Origin: an uncultured Eggerthella sp. | Lineage (GTDB): Bacteria; Actinomycetota; Coriobacteriia; Coriobacteriales; Eggerthellaceae | Assembly (NCBI GenBank): GCA_959607715.1 | Contig: CAUHNN010000002.1 | Span: forward strand, 62,001-126,000 | DNA: 64,000 bases | Direction: 5' to 3' | Part shown: one piece after another, positions 25,229 through 33,918 of the stretch | How positions within the stretch are numbered: the stretch's first letter is position 1 | How the letters are laid out: each line of letters opens with the position of its first letter | The notes under the pieces: generated by a model | The model's input: the letters and a program-made list of their open reading frames with translations, nothing else | What the model was told of the DNA's origin: nothing | The model's database searches: none | Translations under genes and position numbers: made by a program

Positions 25229-26486
25229 GGTCTATTCGTACACGGTGCCCATCGACACCGATGCGGTAGACGCCTTCTGCGTGATGCAGAAGGGGTTCAC
25301 CGATCAGTTCGTCTACTACGACAAGAAGCGCCCGACGCGTTTTTTGGGCCTGGGCCGCTGCATCGCCTTGGCGAGCCTCAACGAGGCGGACGCTATCGTC
25401 CAGGGGCCGCTCGACGCGCAGCCCTACTTCTTTTCCTTCAATCGCTTCGATGCGGAAAACCCCGCCCCGTCCGATTCGATGATGGCGGCGTTTCCCCGTC
25501 TTTCGCTCATGCTTCCCGAAGTGGTTTTGGGACAGAGCGAGGAGGGATCCTTCCTTCAGGTGAACAGCTTGGGGCCCGTATACGAGGGCCGCGTCGAGCG
25601 ATTCGCGCGTATGGCCCGACAGGCGCCTGCGCGCACGCATCGCAGCGTGACGTATCGCCTGGTGCGCGACACGCTCGAGCAGTGGAAGCGCGTGATGGGT
25701 GTGGGGATGGCGCGCATCGAGGAGGGCCGCATCGAGAAGATCGTGCCCTCTCGCCGCATCGAGCTCATCGCCGACGAGCCGTTTTCCTCGAAAGACGTCC
25801 TGGTCAATCTCATCGACGGCGATGCCCTGGGCACGGTGTTCCTCTATCGCTACGGCGACGTGTTCTTTTGCGGATGCACGCCCGAGCTGCTGGTGCGGAA
25901 GAAGGGATCGTCTGTCGAGAGCATGTGCCTGGCGGGGACGTGCCCGTGCGGTGCAAACGATGAGCAGCGCGCTCGCAACGCCGCGGCCCTTCTCGCCGAC
26001 GATAAGAACCGCCGCGAACACGAGTACGTCGTCAGCTTCATGCGTGAAGTGTTCAACCGCAATTGCTACGGGGTCTCCATCCCCGAGGAACCCTCCATCA
26101 TGAAGCTTCGCCACGTGCAGCATCTCTACACGCCCGCGTCCGCTTCTGTGATGGAGGGGCGCACGCTCCATTCGCTGGCAAGTCAGCTCCACCCCACGCC
26201 GGCCCTTTCGGGCACGCCGGTGGGCGAAGCGCTCATGACGCTGCGCGAGGCCGAGCCGTACAACCGCGGCTTCTTCGGCGGGGCGGTCGGGTATGTCGAC
26301 GGAGCCGGGAACGGGGAATTCTCAGTCGCCATCCGTTCGGGCGTGTTCGACGGCGAGCGCGGGTGGCTCTACGCCGGTTGCGGCGTAGTGCGCGGCAGCG
26401 ATGCCGAGCTCGAATTCGAGGAGATCGACCTCAAGCTCGCAACCATCCTGAGCGCGTTCGACGACCCTACGGAAAAGAAGAGGTGA
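25221..26486 (+). CDS. menF: Isochorismate synthase
   Basis: A 421-aa chorismate-binding enzyme that isomerises chorismate to isochorismate, committing it to menaquinone. ATG 25221 lies inside the mazG end. Diagnostic pieces are the Lys-containing IEKIVPSRRIEL near the start of the catalytic domain, FFCGCTPELLV, AGTCPCG, SIMKLRHVQHLYT, and the C-terminal LHPTPALSGTPVGEA, RGFFGGAVGYVDG and YAGCGVV. It is the first of five consecutive men genes on this strand. An isolated salicylate or enterobactin role is unlikely, given menD directly after. Confidence 0.93.
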   Translation: MPKVYSYTVPIDTDAVDAFCVMQKGFTDQFVYYDKKRPTRFLGLGRCIALASLNEADAIVQGPLDAQPYFFSFNRFDAENPAPSDSMMAAFPRLSLMLPEVVLGQSEEGSFLQVNSLGPVYEGRVERFARMARQAPARTHRSVTYRLVRDTLEQWKRVMGVGMARIEEGRIEKIVPSRRIELIADEPFSSKDVLVNLIDGDALGTVFLYRYGDVFFCGCTPELLVRKKGSSVESMCLAGTCPCGANDEQRARNAAALLADDKNRREHEYVVSFMREVFNRNCYGVSIPEEPSIMKLRHVQHLYTPASASVMEGRTLHSLASQLHPTPALSGTPVGEALMTLREAEPYNRGFFGGAVGYVDGAGNGEFSVAIRSGVFDGERGWLYAGCGVVRGSDAELEFEEIDLKLATILSAFDDPTEKKR

Positions 26487-26493
26487 TCGACCC

Positions 26494-28350
26494 ATGGCCG
26501 ATGGGAAGGAAAGGACCTTCGGGATGTCGCGTTCTTCGCGCAAGCACACCTCGCGCGATCTGGGGCGCTTCGTCGGGGCGTTTTTCGACGAGCTCATGCG
26601 CGCCGGCGTGCGTGACGTCGTCGTGAGCCCGGGATCGCGCTCGACCCCGCTGTCGATGGTCGCCTACGAGGCCTCGAAGCGCTACGGCGAACGGCTCCGT
26701 CTGTACCTTGACGTCGACGAGCGCGGCGCGGCCTTCTTCGGTCTGGGCATCGCCAAGGCGACGGGTCGCGCGGTGTGCGTGATCTGCACATCGGGAACGG
26801 CTCTCGCCAACTACTATCCAGCGGTCATGGAGGCCGAGGTGTCGCGTGTGCCGCTTATCGTCCTTTCGGGCGATCGCCCGCTGCGCCTTCAGAAGCTCGG
26901 CGCTCCCCAGACCTGCGACCAGACGAAGGCTTTCGCTGACAGCGTTCGCGGTTTCTTCCAGGTCCCGGAGCCGTCCGGCTCCCACCGCAGCATGGCGCAT
27001 GTGCGCCAGATCGCCCGCGAGGCGCTCATCGCTGCGGCCCCTTGCACCTGGCAGGCGGGCCCGGTCCACGTGAACTTCTTCTTCGACGACCCCCTAACTC
27101 CGAACATCGATGCGGATGACCTGTTCGACGGCGGCCGCCCTGGCGGCGTTGAAGATCTGCCGCCGTTTGTGACGGGCGAGGGCCGCCTGGATGCCCGTGC
27201 GGCCGATTCCCTGGCGGAATACCTCGATGCCCGCCGTGTGATCGTCTTGGCCGGCGAGGGGACGCTTTCTCCGGCTGCTCTTCTCGACCACGCCCGCCGC
27301 GACCGTGAGGCTCAGGCCCTCATCGCCTTCGCCGAGCGCTTCGATGCGCCTTTGCTGGCCGATCCGCTTTCGCAGCTGCGTTCTTACGGCCACCCTGCCG
27401 TGATCGCGGGGTACGACCGGATCATGGGATCCGAGGATCTGCCGCCCTTCGACGTGGTGGTGCGCTTCGGGCGCTACCCTGTTTCCAAGCGCACGTCCCA
27501 GACGGTCGAGATCCTCGAGCCCGCCCAGATCGTGGTCGACGCCCGCGCGACACGCGACTTCAATTCGCAGACGACGACCTTCGTCAAATGCGATCCGACC
27601 GAATTCGTAACGGCGCTTCTCGAGGCCGGTTCGAGCACGTCGGGCGAGCATCGTGGGCGGGACGCTTCGTCGTCGTTGATTTCACCTTGCGTGCAGGAGT
27701 GGGGAATGCTCGATCGCCAGCGCGCCGAGCGCATCGCCGCTTCCGACATCGCACGCGCCGATGGCTTCGAAGGCGCCTACGTGCGCGAGCTGATCGACGC
27801 GATGCCGCCCGAGTCGTTGCTTTTCACGGCCAACAGCATGTCGGTTCGCGCGGTCGATTCGTTCTACCTCAAGCAGGGCAAACGCCTGACCGTCATGGCC
27901 AATCGCGGCCTGAACGGTATCGATGGAACGACTTCGACGGCCATCGGAGCCGCTCAGTGCTTCGAGCAGACGGTGTTTTTGACGGGAGACCTGACGCTTC
28001 TCCACGACCTGAATGCTCTCGCTTTGCAGGGGGAGATGCTTCTGCGCGAAGCTGCAGGCCATTCCCGGCCGAGCATCGTGATCGTCCTTCTGGACAACAA
28101 CGGCGGCGCCATCTTCGACATGCTCCCCCAGCGATCGGAAGACCCGTATTTCGAGCGATTGTTCCTGACGCCCCAGCAGGTCGATTTCGAGAAGGCGGCC
28201 GCTTCTTTCGGCGTGCCCGCTCGATCGGCTTCATGCGTCGAAGGATTCCGTGAGGCGCTTGACGGGTCCTTCGGCACCCCGGGGCTTTCCCTTATTAGGG
28301 TGCCGCTTGCGCTTTCGGGGGTGCGCGAGCGTTACGATCGCTACTGGTAG
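26494..28350 (+). CDS. menD: 2-succinyl-5-enolpyruvyl-6-hydroxy-3-cyclohexene-1-carboxylate synthase
   Basis: A 618-aa thiamine-diphosphate enzyme that joins isochorismate and 2-oxoglutarate to form SEPHCHC. It has the N-terminal VVVSPGSRSTPLS, the ThDP-activating Glu in YLDVDERGAAFFGLG, CTSGTALANYYPAVMEA, and the ThDP/Mg motif GDLTLLHDLNAL with NNGGAIFDMLP. ATG 26494 lies 7 bases after menF. A Cys/Ser/Glu-rich stretch near residues 375-400 (GSSTSGEHRGRD) looks like a variable loop. It feeds its product to the menH product encoded next. Confidence 0.96.
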   Translation: MADGKERTFGMSRSSRKHTSRDLGRFVGAFFDELMRAGVRDVVVSPGSRSTPLSMVAYEASKRYGERLRLYLDVDERGAAFFGLGIAKATGRAVCVICTSGTALANYYPAVMEAEVSRVPLIVLSGDRPLRLQKLGAPQTCDQTKAFADSVRGFFQVPEPSGSHRSMAHVRQIAREALIAAAPCTWQAGPVHVNFFFDDPLTPNIDADDLFDGGRPGGVEDLPPFVTGEGRLDARAADSLAEYLDARRVIVLAGEGTLSPAALLDHARRDREAQALIAFAERFDAPLLADPLSQLRSYGHPAVIAGYDRIMGSEDLPPFDVVVRFGRYPVSKRTSQTVEILEPAQIVVDARATRDFNSQTTTFVKCDPTEFVTALLEAGSSTSGEHRGRDASSSLISPCVQEWGMLDRQRAERIAASDIARADGFEGAYVRELIDAMPPESLLFTANSMSVRAVDSFYLKQGKRLTVMANRGLNGIDGTTSTAIGAAQCFEQTVFLTGDLTLLHDLNALALQGEMLLREAAGHSRPSIVIVLLDNNGGAIFDMLPQRSEDPYFERLFLTPQQVDFEKAAASFGVPARSASCVEGFREALDGSFGTPGLSLIRVPLALSGVRERYDRYW

Positions 28351-28417
28351 GGCGATTCTGGTAGATAGATTCATTTCTGCGCCGCGATCGGCGCAGGCAG
28401 GAGAGGAAGGCAAGCGA

Positions 28418-29455
28418 ATGGGACATCAGTGCTGTTCGGACGATCGTTCCCATGATGAGGAATGCGCGTGCGGGCACGATTACGCGCATGGGCACGACCA
28501 CGGCGGATGCGGCTGCGGCGGGGAAGATCATGGCCATGGGCATGAGGGCCATTCCCACGTCGATCCTTACGCCGTCGTCACCGCGACCTTCACGCTTGGA
28601 GACGTGAAATGGCGCGTGCGCCGATGGGGCGACCCTTCGGGGCATCCGGTCGTCATGCTCCACGGCTTCATGCAGTCGGCGGCGTCGTGGGACTTCATCG
28701 CTCCGGAGGTCGCTTCCCAAGGCAGGTGCGTTTATGCGCTCGATCTCGTCGGCCACGGCGGCTCCGATGCGCCGAGCGATCCCGAGGCGTATTCCTATGG
28801 AGCGCTGGCTGATGGCGTAGCGTCGTTTTTGGAGAACGTTGCGTGCGTCGATCCCTCGACGGGCGAGCGTCGCAAAGCGGCTGTCATCGGGTATTCCATG
28901 GGAGGGCGCTTGGCGCTGCGCCTCGTCGAGACGCGTGCCGACCTCCTGCGTGGCGTGCTGCTCGAGAGCTGCGGTTTCGGACCCGTAGACGAGGCGGCGC
29001 GTCAGGCGGCGCGCGAGCGCAACGAAGGATGGGCGGTGCGTTTGCGCGAGGAGGGGGTGGAAGCCTTCGTCGCGTATTGGGAGGATCTTCCCCTGTTCGC
29101 CACGCAGCGCGAGCGTGGGCTCGATGAGCGTTTGCGTCCCGAGCGTCTTGCCAACGATGCGCAGGCCATGGCGCACATCGTCGAGCGCGCCGGCAAACAC
29201 GTCATGCCCCTAGAGCAGGAAACGATCGACGCGCTCTCCTTCACATGGGTGCCGGTTGCCTACGTCTGCGGCGAAGAGGATGCGTCAACTGGGGAGTTGG
29301 CGCACAAGCTGCATGAGCGCGGCATCGAAGTGCATCGAGCAGGTACGGGCCATAACGTTCATTTGGAGGCCCCGATGCTTTATCTTGGAATCGTGCAGGA
29401 TTTCCTGCGTTCGACCGAGCTTTCCGGCTTGGGCGCGATCCTTCGCACGAAGTAA
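28418..29455 (+). CDS. menH: MenH-type alpha/beta hydrolase (SHCHC synthase) with a His/Cys-rich N-terminus
   Basis: A 345-aa enzyme assigned to elimination of pyruvate from SEPHCHC to SHCHC, by position between menD and menB and by fold. The alpha/beta hydrolase core begins near residue 58 with VVMLHGFMQSA (oxyanion hole), the nucleophile Ser in GYSMGGR, and the catalytic His in GHNVHLE. The first about 48 residues are extraordinary: roughly half His, Cys, Gly, Asp (HGHDHGGCGCGG), a metal-binding-type extension absent from canonical MenH of about 250-270 aa. ATG 28418 follows GGAAGG by 7 bases, so the extension is translated. Confidence 0.82.
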   Translation: MGHQCCSDDRSHDEECACGHDYAHGHDHGGCGCGGEDHGHGHEGHSHVDPYAVVTATFTLGDVKWRVRRWGDPSGHPVVMLHGFMQSAASWDFIAPEVASQGRCVYALDLVGHGGSDAPSDPEAYSYGALADGVASFLENVACVDPSTGERRKAAVIGYSMGGRLALRLVETRADLLRGVLLESCGFGPVDEAARQAARERNEGWAVRLREEGVEAFVAYWEDLPLFATQRERGLDERLRPERLANDAQAMAHIVERAGKHVMPLEQETIDALSFTWVPVAYVCGEEDASTGELAHKLHERGIEVHRAGTGHNVHLEAPMLYLGIVQDFLRSTELSGLGAILRTK

Positions 29456-29471
29456 CGAAAGGAACGACGAG

Positions 29472-30311
29472 ATGAGCGATTTCCCCTGGAAGAAGGGTAA
29501 AGAATACGACGAGATCATCTACGAAACGTATGATGGGATCGCCAAGATCACGATCAACCGGCCCGAGCGCCGCAATGCCTTCACGCCGAAGACCAACGTC
29601 GAGCTGTTCGATGCGTTTTCCATCGCGCGCGATGACGCGTCGGTCGGCGTCATCATCCTGACGGGCGCAAACCACGACGGGCGCCCCGAGGACCAGGCGT
29701 TCTGCTCGGGCGGCGACCAGAAGAAGCGCGGCAACGGCGGCTACGTGGGGGAGGACAACATCCCTCGATTGAACGTGCTTGATCTGCAGCGCCTGATCCG
29801 CGTCGTGCCCAAGCCCGTCATCGCGATGGTCAACGGCTACGCTATCGGCGGCGGTCATGTGCTCCACATCCTGTGCGATCTGTCGATCGCCGCGGAAACG
29901 GCGAAGTTCGGCCAGACCGGCCCACGCGTGGGCAGCTTCGACGGCGGCTACGGCGCGTCGTACCTTGCCGCCATCGTCGGGCAGAAGAAGGCCCGCGAGA
30001 TCTGGTATCTGTGCCGTCAGTACACCGCAGCCGAGGCGCTTGATATGGGGCTCGTCAACAAGGTGGTCCCCTTCGACGAGCTTGAGGCCGAGTGCGTGCA
30101 GTGGGCCCGCGAGATGCTGGCCTTGTCGCCGACGGCGCTGCGCTTCCTGAAGGCGTCGTTCAACGCGGCGACCGACGGCTACGCCGGTCTGCAGCAGCTC
30201 GCCGGCGATGCCACGCTTCTGTACTACACCACCGACGAGGCGAAGGAAGGCCGCGATGCCTTCAAGGAGCATCGCCAGCCCGACTTCGATCAATTTCCGA
30301 AGTTTCCCTGA
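29472..30311 (+). CDS. menB: 1,4-Dihydroxy-2-naphthoyl-CoA synthase
   Basis: A 279-aa crotonase-fold enzyme that cyclises o-succinylbenzoyl-CoA to DHNA-CoA. Signatures are INRPERRNAFTP, AFCSGGDQKKRG, VNGYAIGGGHVLH, the MenB hallmark TGPRVGSFDGGYGASYLA, and the Tyr-bearing C-terminus. ATG 29472 lies 16 bases after menH, with GAAAGGAACGACGAG upstream. A perfect hairpin separates it from the menE/menC fusion. Confidence 0.96.
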   Translation: MSDFPWKKGKEYDEIIYETYDGIAKITINRPERRNAFTPKTNVELFDAFSIARDDASVGVIILTGANHDGRPEDQAFCSGGDQKKRGNGGYVGEDNIPRLNVLDLQRLIRVVPKPVIAMVNGYAIGGGHVLHILCDLSIAAETAKFGQTGPRVGSFDGGYGASYLAAIVGQKKAREIWYLCRQYTAAEALDMGLVNKVVPFDELEAECVQWAREMLALSPTALRFLKASFNAATDGYAGLQQLAGDATLLYYTTDEAKEGRDAFKEHRQPDFDQFPKFP

Positions 30312-30327
30312 TCCGTGTGCGCCGAAT

Positions 30328-30359
30328 CGCCGCGAAGCGGACTGAACCGCTTCGCGGCG
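30328..30359 (+). other. Perfect 13-bp hairpin between menB and the menE/menC fusion
   Basis: CGCCGCGAAGCGG and CCGCTTCGCGGCG (30328-30340, 30347-30359) with a 6-base loop and no T run. It could stabilise or process the men transcript, or pause polymerase, rather than act as a standard terminator. Confidence 0.5.
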
Positions 30360-30411
30360 GGTTGCGCTCATGGACGGAAGAGGGAACAGCTAAGAGGGGA
30401 GTGAGGGGCTT

Positions 30412-33132
30412 ATGATCGCCCGACTGGCCGAATTGTCCCGCCGCAAGGCAGGGAAGACGTTCTTCATCGTGCAGGGGGATCGCGGGTCGATCCATTTCTC
30501 GTATCGTCGCGCGCGTTACGCCGCGTGCGCTCTTGCGCGCGAGATGGACAGGCGCGGCATGGGCGACGGCACGACGGTCGCCTGCAGCCTCTACAATGGC
30601 GCTGACATCGCCATTCTTTCCCTCGCCGCCGCCTACGGTGGGTTCACCTTGGCGCTGCTCAACCCCCGCCTTTCCTACGACGAGCGTCGCTTGCGCCTCG
30701 TCGAGCTTGAGAACGCGACAGGCGAGGCGGGCATCGAGGTGCTTGGCCCTTCGGCCGTTGATCGCTTGATGCTCGACGCCACGGGCTACACGCTCGAAGC
30801 TTTCGCCCGTCTCGATGAGGCGGCGTCGGTGCTCACCCACCTTGCGCTTGACCTCGAGCCGTGGGCCGCGAAGAGGGAAAAGGCGTTCGACGCCGACGAG
30901 AACGGCATCGTGATGTTCACCTCGGGTTCGTCCGGGACGCCGAAGGCCGCGCTCATGTCGTGGCGATCGGTCATCGGCGCGGCGACCGCTGCCAATGCGG
31001 CGCTTGGGCTGAAGGACTTCGGCGTGTGGCAGCTCGTGCTGCCGATGTGCCATATCGGTGGGTTCCAGGTGATGGTTCGCTCGCTGCTCAATGCGAGTAC
31101 GTTCATCATCTACGAGCGCTTCTCCCCGCGTCGTATCTTGAACGACGTCCTGAGCTTCAAGGTGACGCACATTTCGGTGGTCGACAAGATGTTGGCCGAC
31201 CTGCTTGCCGAAGACCGTGACAAGGTCATCGGCGAATACGCCTGCATCCTCTTGGGCGGGTCATCCTTGAACGAGAAGACCATCCGCACGGCGCTGCGCG
31301 CTCACGCCAACGTCTACACCAGCTACGGCATGACCGAGACGGGGAGCCTCGTTGCCTGCGCCCCGGTCGATCGCGCCTTCAACGGGGGGATGCAATTCCT
31401 TCCTGGCTACGATGCGCGCATCATGAGCCCCGACGAAGACGGCATCGGCCAGCTTCACCTGTCCGGTTCTGGCATCTTCACGGGTTATCTCAATGCGCGT
31501 AAGGCCATGAGCGCCGACGGGTACTTCGTCACGGGCGACCGCGCGAAGATCGATCGCGAGGGCCTGCTTCACGTGTATGCCCGCACGGAGGATCTGATCA
31601 TCTCCGGCGGCGAGAACATTTATCCAGCCGAAGTGCGTGACGAGCTTCTTCGCACGCCCGGCGTCAAAGACGCTTATGTATTCGGCACGGCGGACGAGGT
31701 GTGGGGGTACCGCCCCGTCGCCTTCGTCGAGGCCGACTATTCGCCCTCTTCCATCGAGGCCGATTGCGAAGAGGCGGGCATCGACCCGGCGGAGTGCTGT
31801 GTGAAGCCCGCCTCGTGCCCCCAGGAATTCGCCCACATGGTTCATGAGTTCATCGAGCCGACCATGTCGCACCTGCATCACCCCAAGCACGTTCTCGTGC
31901 TGTCCGAGTTCCCACGCACCGTGGCGGGAAAGGTCGACCGCATCGCGCTCAAGCAGCTCTACGATCGGCGCATCGACGTGAAGTCGGTGAGCCTGTTCCG
32001 CGTGAAGCAGCCGATGGCCCATCCCGTCACGACGTCGCGCGGTGTGGTGGCGCAGCGCGAATCGTTCTTCGTCGAGGTGAAGGACTGGGCAGGACGCACG
32101 GGCATTGCCGAATGCGTTTCGTTCGATACCAATTGGTATCTTCCCGAAACGCTGGGCGAGGATTTCGCCGTCGTGCGCGATCGCCTGTCCCACGTGATCA
32201 TGTCCGAGCGCTATCTTCATCCGAGCGAGGTGTCGGCGTCGCTCGCTACCTTCCCGGCGCTGGCGCGCTATCCCATGGCGAAGGCGGCGGTTGAGCCGGC
32301 CATCTGGGATCTGTACGGCAAGATCACCGGGCAGCCGCTTTCGGCGCTGATCGGCGGGTCTGACCAGGAAAAGGTTCTCGGCGGCGCGGTCGTGGGGGTC
32401 GGTACGCCTGGAGAGGTGCTACCCCGCGTCGACGAATTGGTTGCGACGGGGTATACGCGCATCAAGTTCAAGGTGGTACCCGCATCGGCCTACGAATGCA
32501 TAAGCGCGGTACGCGCGAAGTATCCCGATCTGACCATCGTCTTGGACGCGAACCAGTCGTTCGATGAATCGACCCTCGATGTGCTGATGAAGCTCGACGA
32601 CCTGTCCATCGCGTGCATCGAAGAGCCCTACGATCCCGCCTACGTTCCCCTTTCGGGGGAAACCGACCTGTTCGAGCGGCTGTCCCTGCTTCAGGAAGAG
32701 CTGACTATGCCGGTGTGCCTCGACGAATCGGTGGTGACGGCAGAGGACATGGAGCACGCCCTTTCCTTCGACAACTTGCGCTGCTTCTCGCTCAAGATCG
32801 CGAAGTTCGGCGGCATCCAGTCGACGCTCGACTTCTATCGCCTTCTGCGCGAGAGCGGCAAGACCGCCTGGATGGGCGGCATGTTCGATACGGGCGTGTC
32901 GAAGCGCATGCACGCGGCGTTCTGCACCTTGCCGGGGATGGATTTGCCGGGGGACGTCTCGGACTATTCTGCCTACTTTGAGCATGATTGCGCCTGGCCT
33001 CCGCTGGTGCTTGCCAATGGCGAGTTGACGTTGAACGACGTCGATCATTCGGCCGGCTTGGGCTGCATTTTGGATCACGGTTACATCGCGACGATCGCCG
33101 AGAAGCAGATCACCATCGTGGAAGGCGACTAG
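30412..33132 (+). CDS. menE-menC: Fused o-succinylbenzoate-CoA ligase and o-succinylbenzoate synthase
   Basis: A 906-aa two-domain enzyme. Residues 1 to about 520 are a MenE-type adenylating ligase: the P-loop FTSGSSGTPKAAL near 166-178, SYGMTETGS near 304-312, the YFVTGDRAKI motif, and the hinge/Lys region with ISGGENIYPAEV. Residues about 530-906 are a MenC-type enolase-superfamily domain: acid/base Lys in RIKFKV (about 684-689), metal ligands in LDANQS (Asp about 715), IEEP (about 737) and LDES (about 769), and a second catalytic Lys in LKIAKFGG (about 798). It therefore makes OSB from SHCHC and converts it to OSB-CoA for the menB product. The domain order ligase-synthase is the reverse of the reaction order. 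Confidence 0.92.
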   Translation: MIARLAELSRRKAGKTFFIVQGDRGSIHFSYRRARYAACALAREMDRRGMGDGTTVACSLYNGADIAILSLAAAYGGFTLALLNPRLSYDERRLRLVELENATGEAGIEVLGPSAVDRLMLDATGYTLEAFARLDEAASVLTHLALDLEPWAAKREKAFDADENGIVMFTSGSSGTPKAALMSWRSVIGAATAANAALGLKDFGVWQLVLPMCHIGGFQVMVRSLLNASTFIIYERFSPRRILNDVLSFKVTHISVVDKMLADLLAEDRDKVIGEYACILLGGSSLNEKTIRTALRAHANVYTSYGMTETGSLVACAPVDRAFNGGMQFLPGYDARIMSPDEDGIGQLHLSGSGIFTGYLNARKAMSADGYFVTGDRAKIDREGLLHVYARTEDLIISGGENIYPAEVRDELLRTPGVKDAYVFGTADEVWGYRPVAFVEADYSPSSIEADCEEAGIDPAECCVKPASCPQEFAHMVHEFIEPTMSHLHHPKHVLVLSEFPRTVAGKVDRIALKQLYDRRIDVKSVSLFRVKQPMAHPVTTSRGVVAQRESFFVEVKDWAGRTGIAECVSFDTNWYLPETLGEDFAVVRDRLSHVIMSERYLHPSEVSASLATFPALARYPMAKAAVEPAIWDLYGKITGQPLSALIGGSDQEKVLGGAVVGVGTPGEVLPRVDELVATGYTRIKFKVVPASAYECISAVRAKYPDLTIVLDANQSFDESTLDVLMKLDDLSIACIEEPYDPAYVPLSGETDLFERLSLLQEELTMPVCLDESVVTAEDMEHALSFDNLRCFSLKIAKFGGIQSTLDFYRLLRESGKTAWMGGMFDTGVSKRMHAAFCTLPGMDLPGDVSDYSAYFEHDCAWPPLVLANGELTLNDVDHSAGLGCILDHGYIATIAEKQITIVEGD

Positions 33133-33134
33133 GG

Positions 33135-33770
33135 ATGGCGGCGAGTTCTGCGTTCGATACCGTTGTGTCGTTTGCCGAGGAAAACAACATGGAGGCGCTC
33201 GGTGCGATTGCCCAGGGTGATGTCGGAGGAGCTGTTGCCGGCGTGCTGGCGGTGGCTCAAGGCATGCTGGTGTCGGGCATTCCGCTGGGGGTGCTCGTGT
33301 TCGGTGCGCTGTTCGCCATCATTGCCCATGTGCTGCTGGCAATGGTGTACGAACGGGTGGCGCCGCGGGCGCTGCTGAGCGCGCGTTCATTGCTGCAAGG
33401 CGACGCGAAGCGCATGTTCGTACAGGGGCTGGCGGTGTTCGCAGCGGCCCCCGTCGTTGCGGGGTTGCTGATGATCCCGTTGGTGACGGCCCCGATCGCC
33501 GTTTTGATGGTGGCCGTCATGGCGATGGTCTGGCTGTTTGGCATGCCCTTCGTGGGTTACGTGGCCTTCCAGGCGCTGCTTCCTTCGCGCGCGCCTCGTT
33601 CGGCGGGGATGCTCGGCGTCGTCGTGGTGACGCTTGCGTGTTACGTCCTTGCCGCCGTGGGCCCTGTGCTGTTCGCGGTCGTTCCGACCTTGTGCGCCGT
33701 GTGCTTTGCAGGCTTGCTTTTGCGGTGGATTCGAGCGAATCAGGGCGAAGGCGAAGGAAAGAGGCCGTAA
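33135..33770 (+). CDS. Membrane protein of unknown function
   Basis: A 211-aa product with about four or five hydrophobic segments (near 42-68, 98-116, 117-138, 155-176, 178-196). ATG 33135 lies 3 bases after the menE/menC stop, with a weak AGGG ribosome site, so it may be translationally coupled. The tail is NQGEGEGKRP. I do not recognise a family. The position at the end of the men run raises the idea of a quinone-linked membrane role, but it lacks the DDxxD-type motifs of the prenyltransferase MenA. Confidence 0.65.
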   Translation: MAASSAFDTVVSFAEENNMEALGAIAQGDVGGAVAGVLAVAQGMLVSGIPLGVLVFGALFAIIAHVLLAMVYERVAPRALLSARSLLQGDAKRMFVQGLAVFAAAPVVAGLLMIPLVTAPIAVLMVAVMAMVWLFGMPFVGYVAFQALLPSRAPRSAGMLGVVVVTLACYVLAAVGPVLFAVVPTLCAVCFAGLLLRWIRANQGEGEGKRP

Positions 33771-33918
33771 GTCGGGTTATTGATGCCCAACGAGATATGT
33801 TGCATGGCATTTAACATGTCATAATTGTTCCCGGTACCGCGCGAGTGCTTCTTAGCGCCGAGGGATGCGGGGATGGATGCTGCTTTCAGGGCGGCTTTTC
33901 TACGAAGGGTGTTTCTAA

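Noticed and set aside
33771..33918. Phosphate-responsive operator before the PiT gene
   Set aside because: ATGTT/AACAT half sites near 33797-33815 are weak and do not match a known PHO box.
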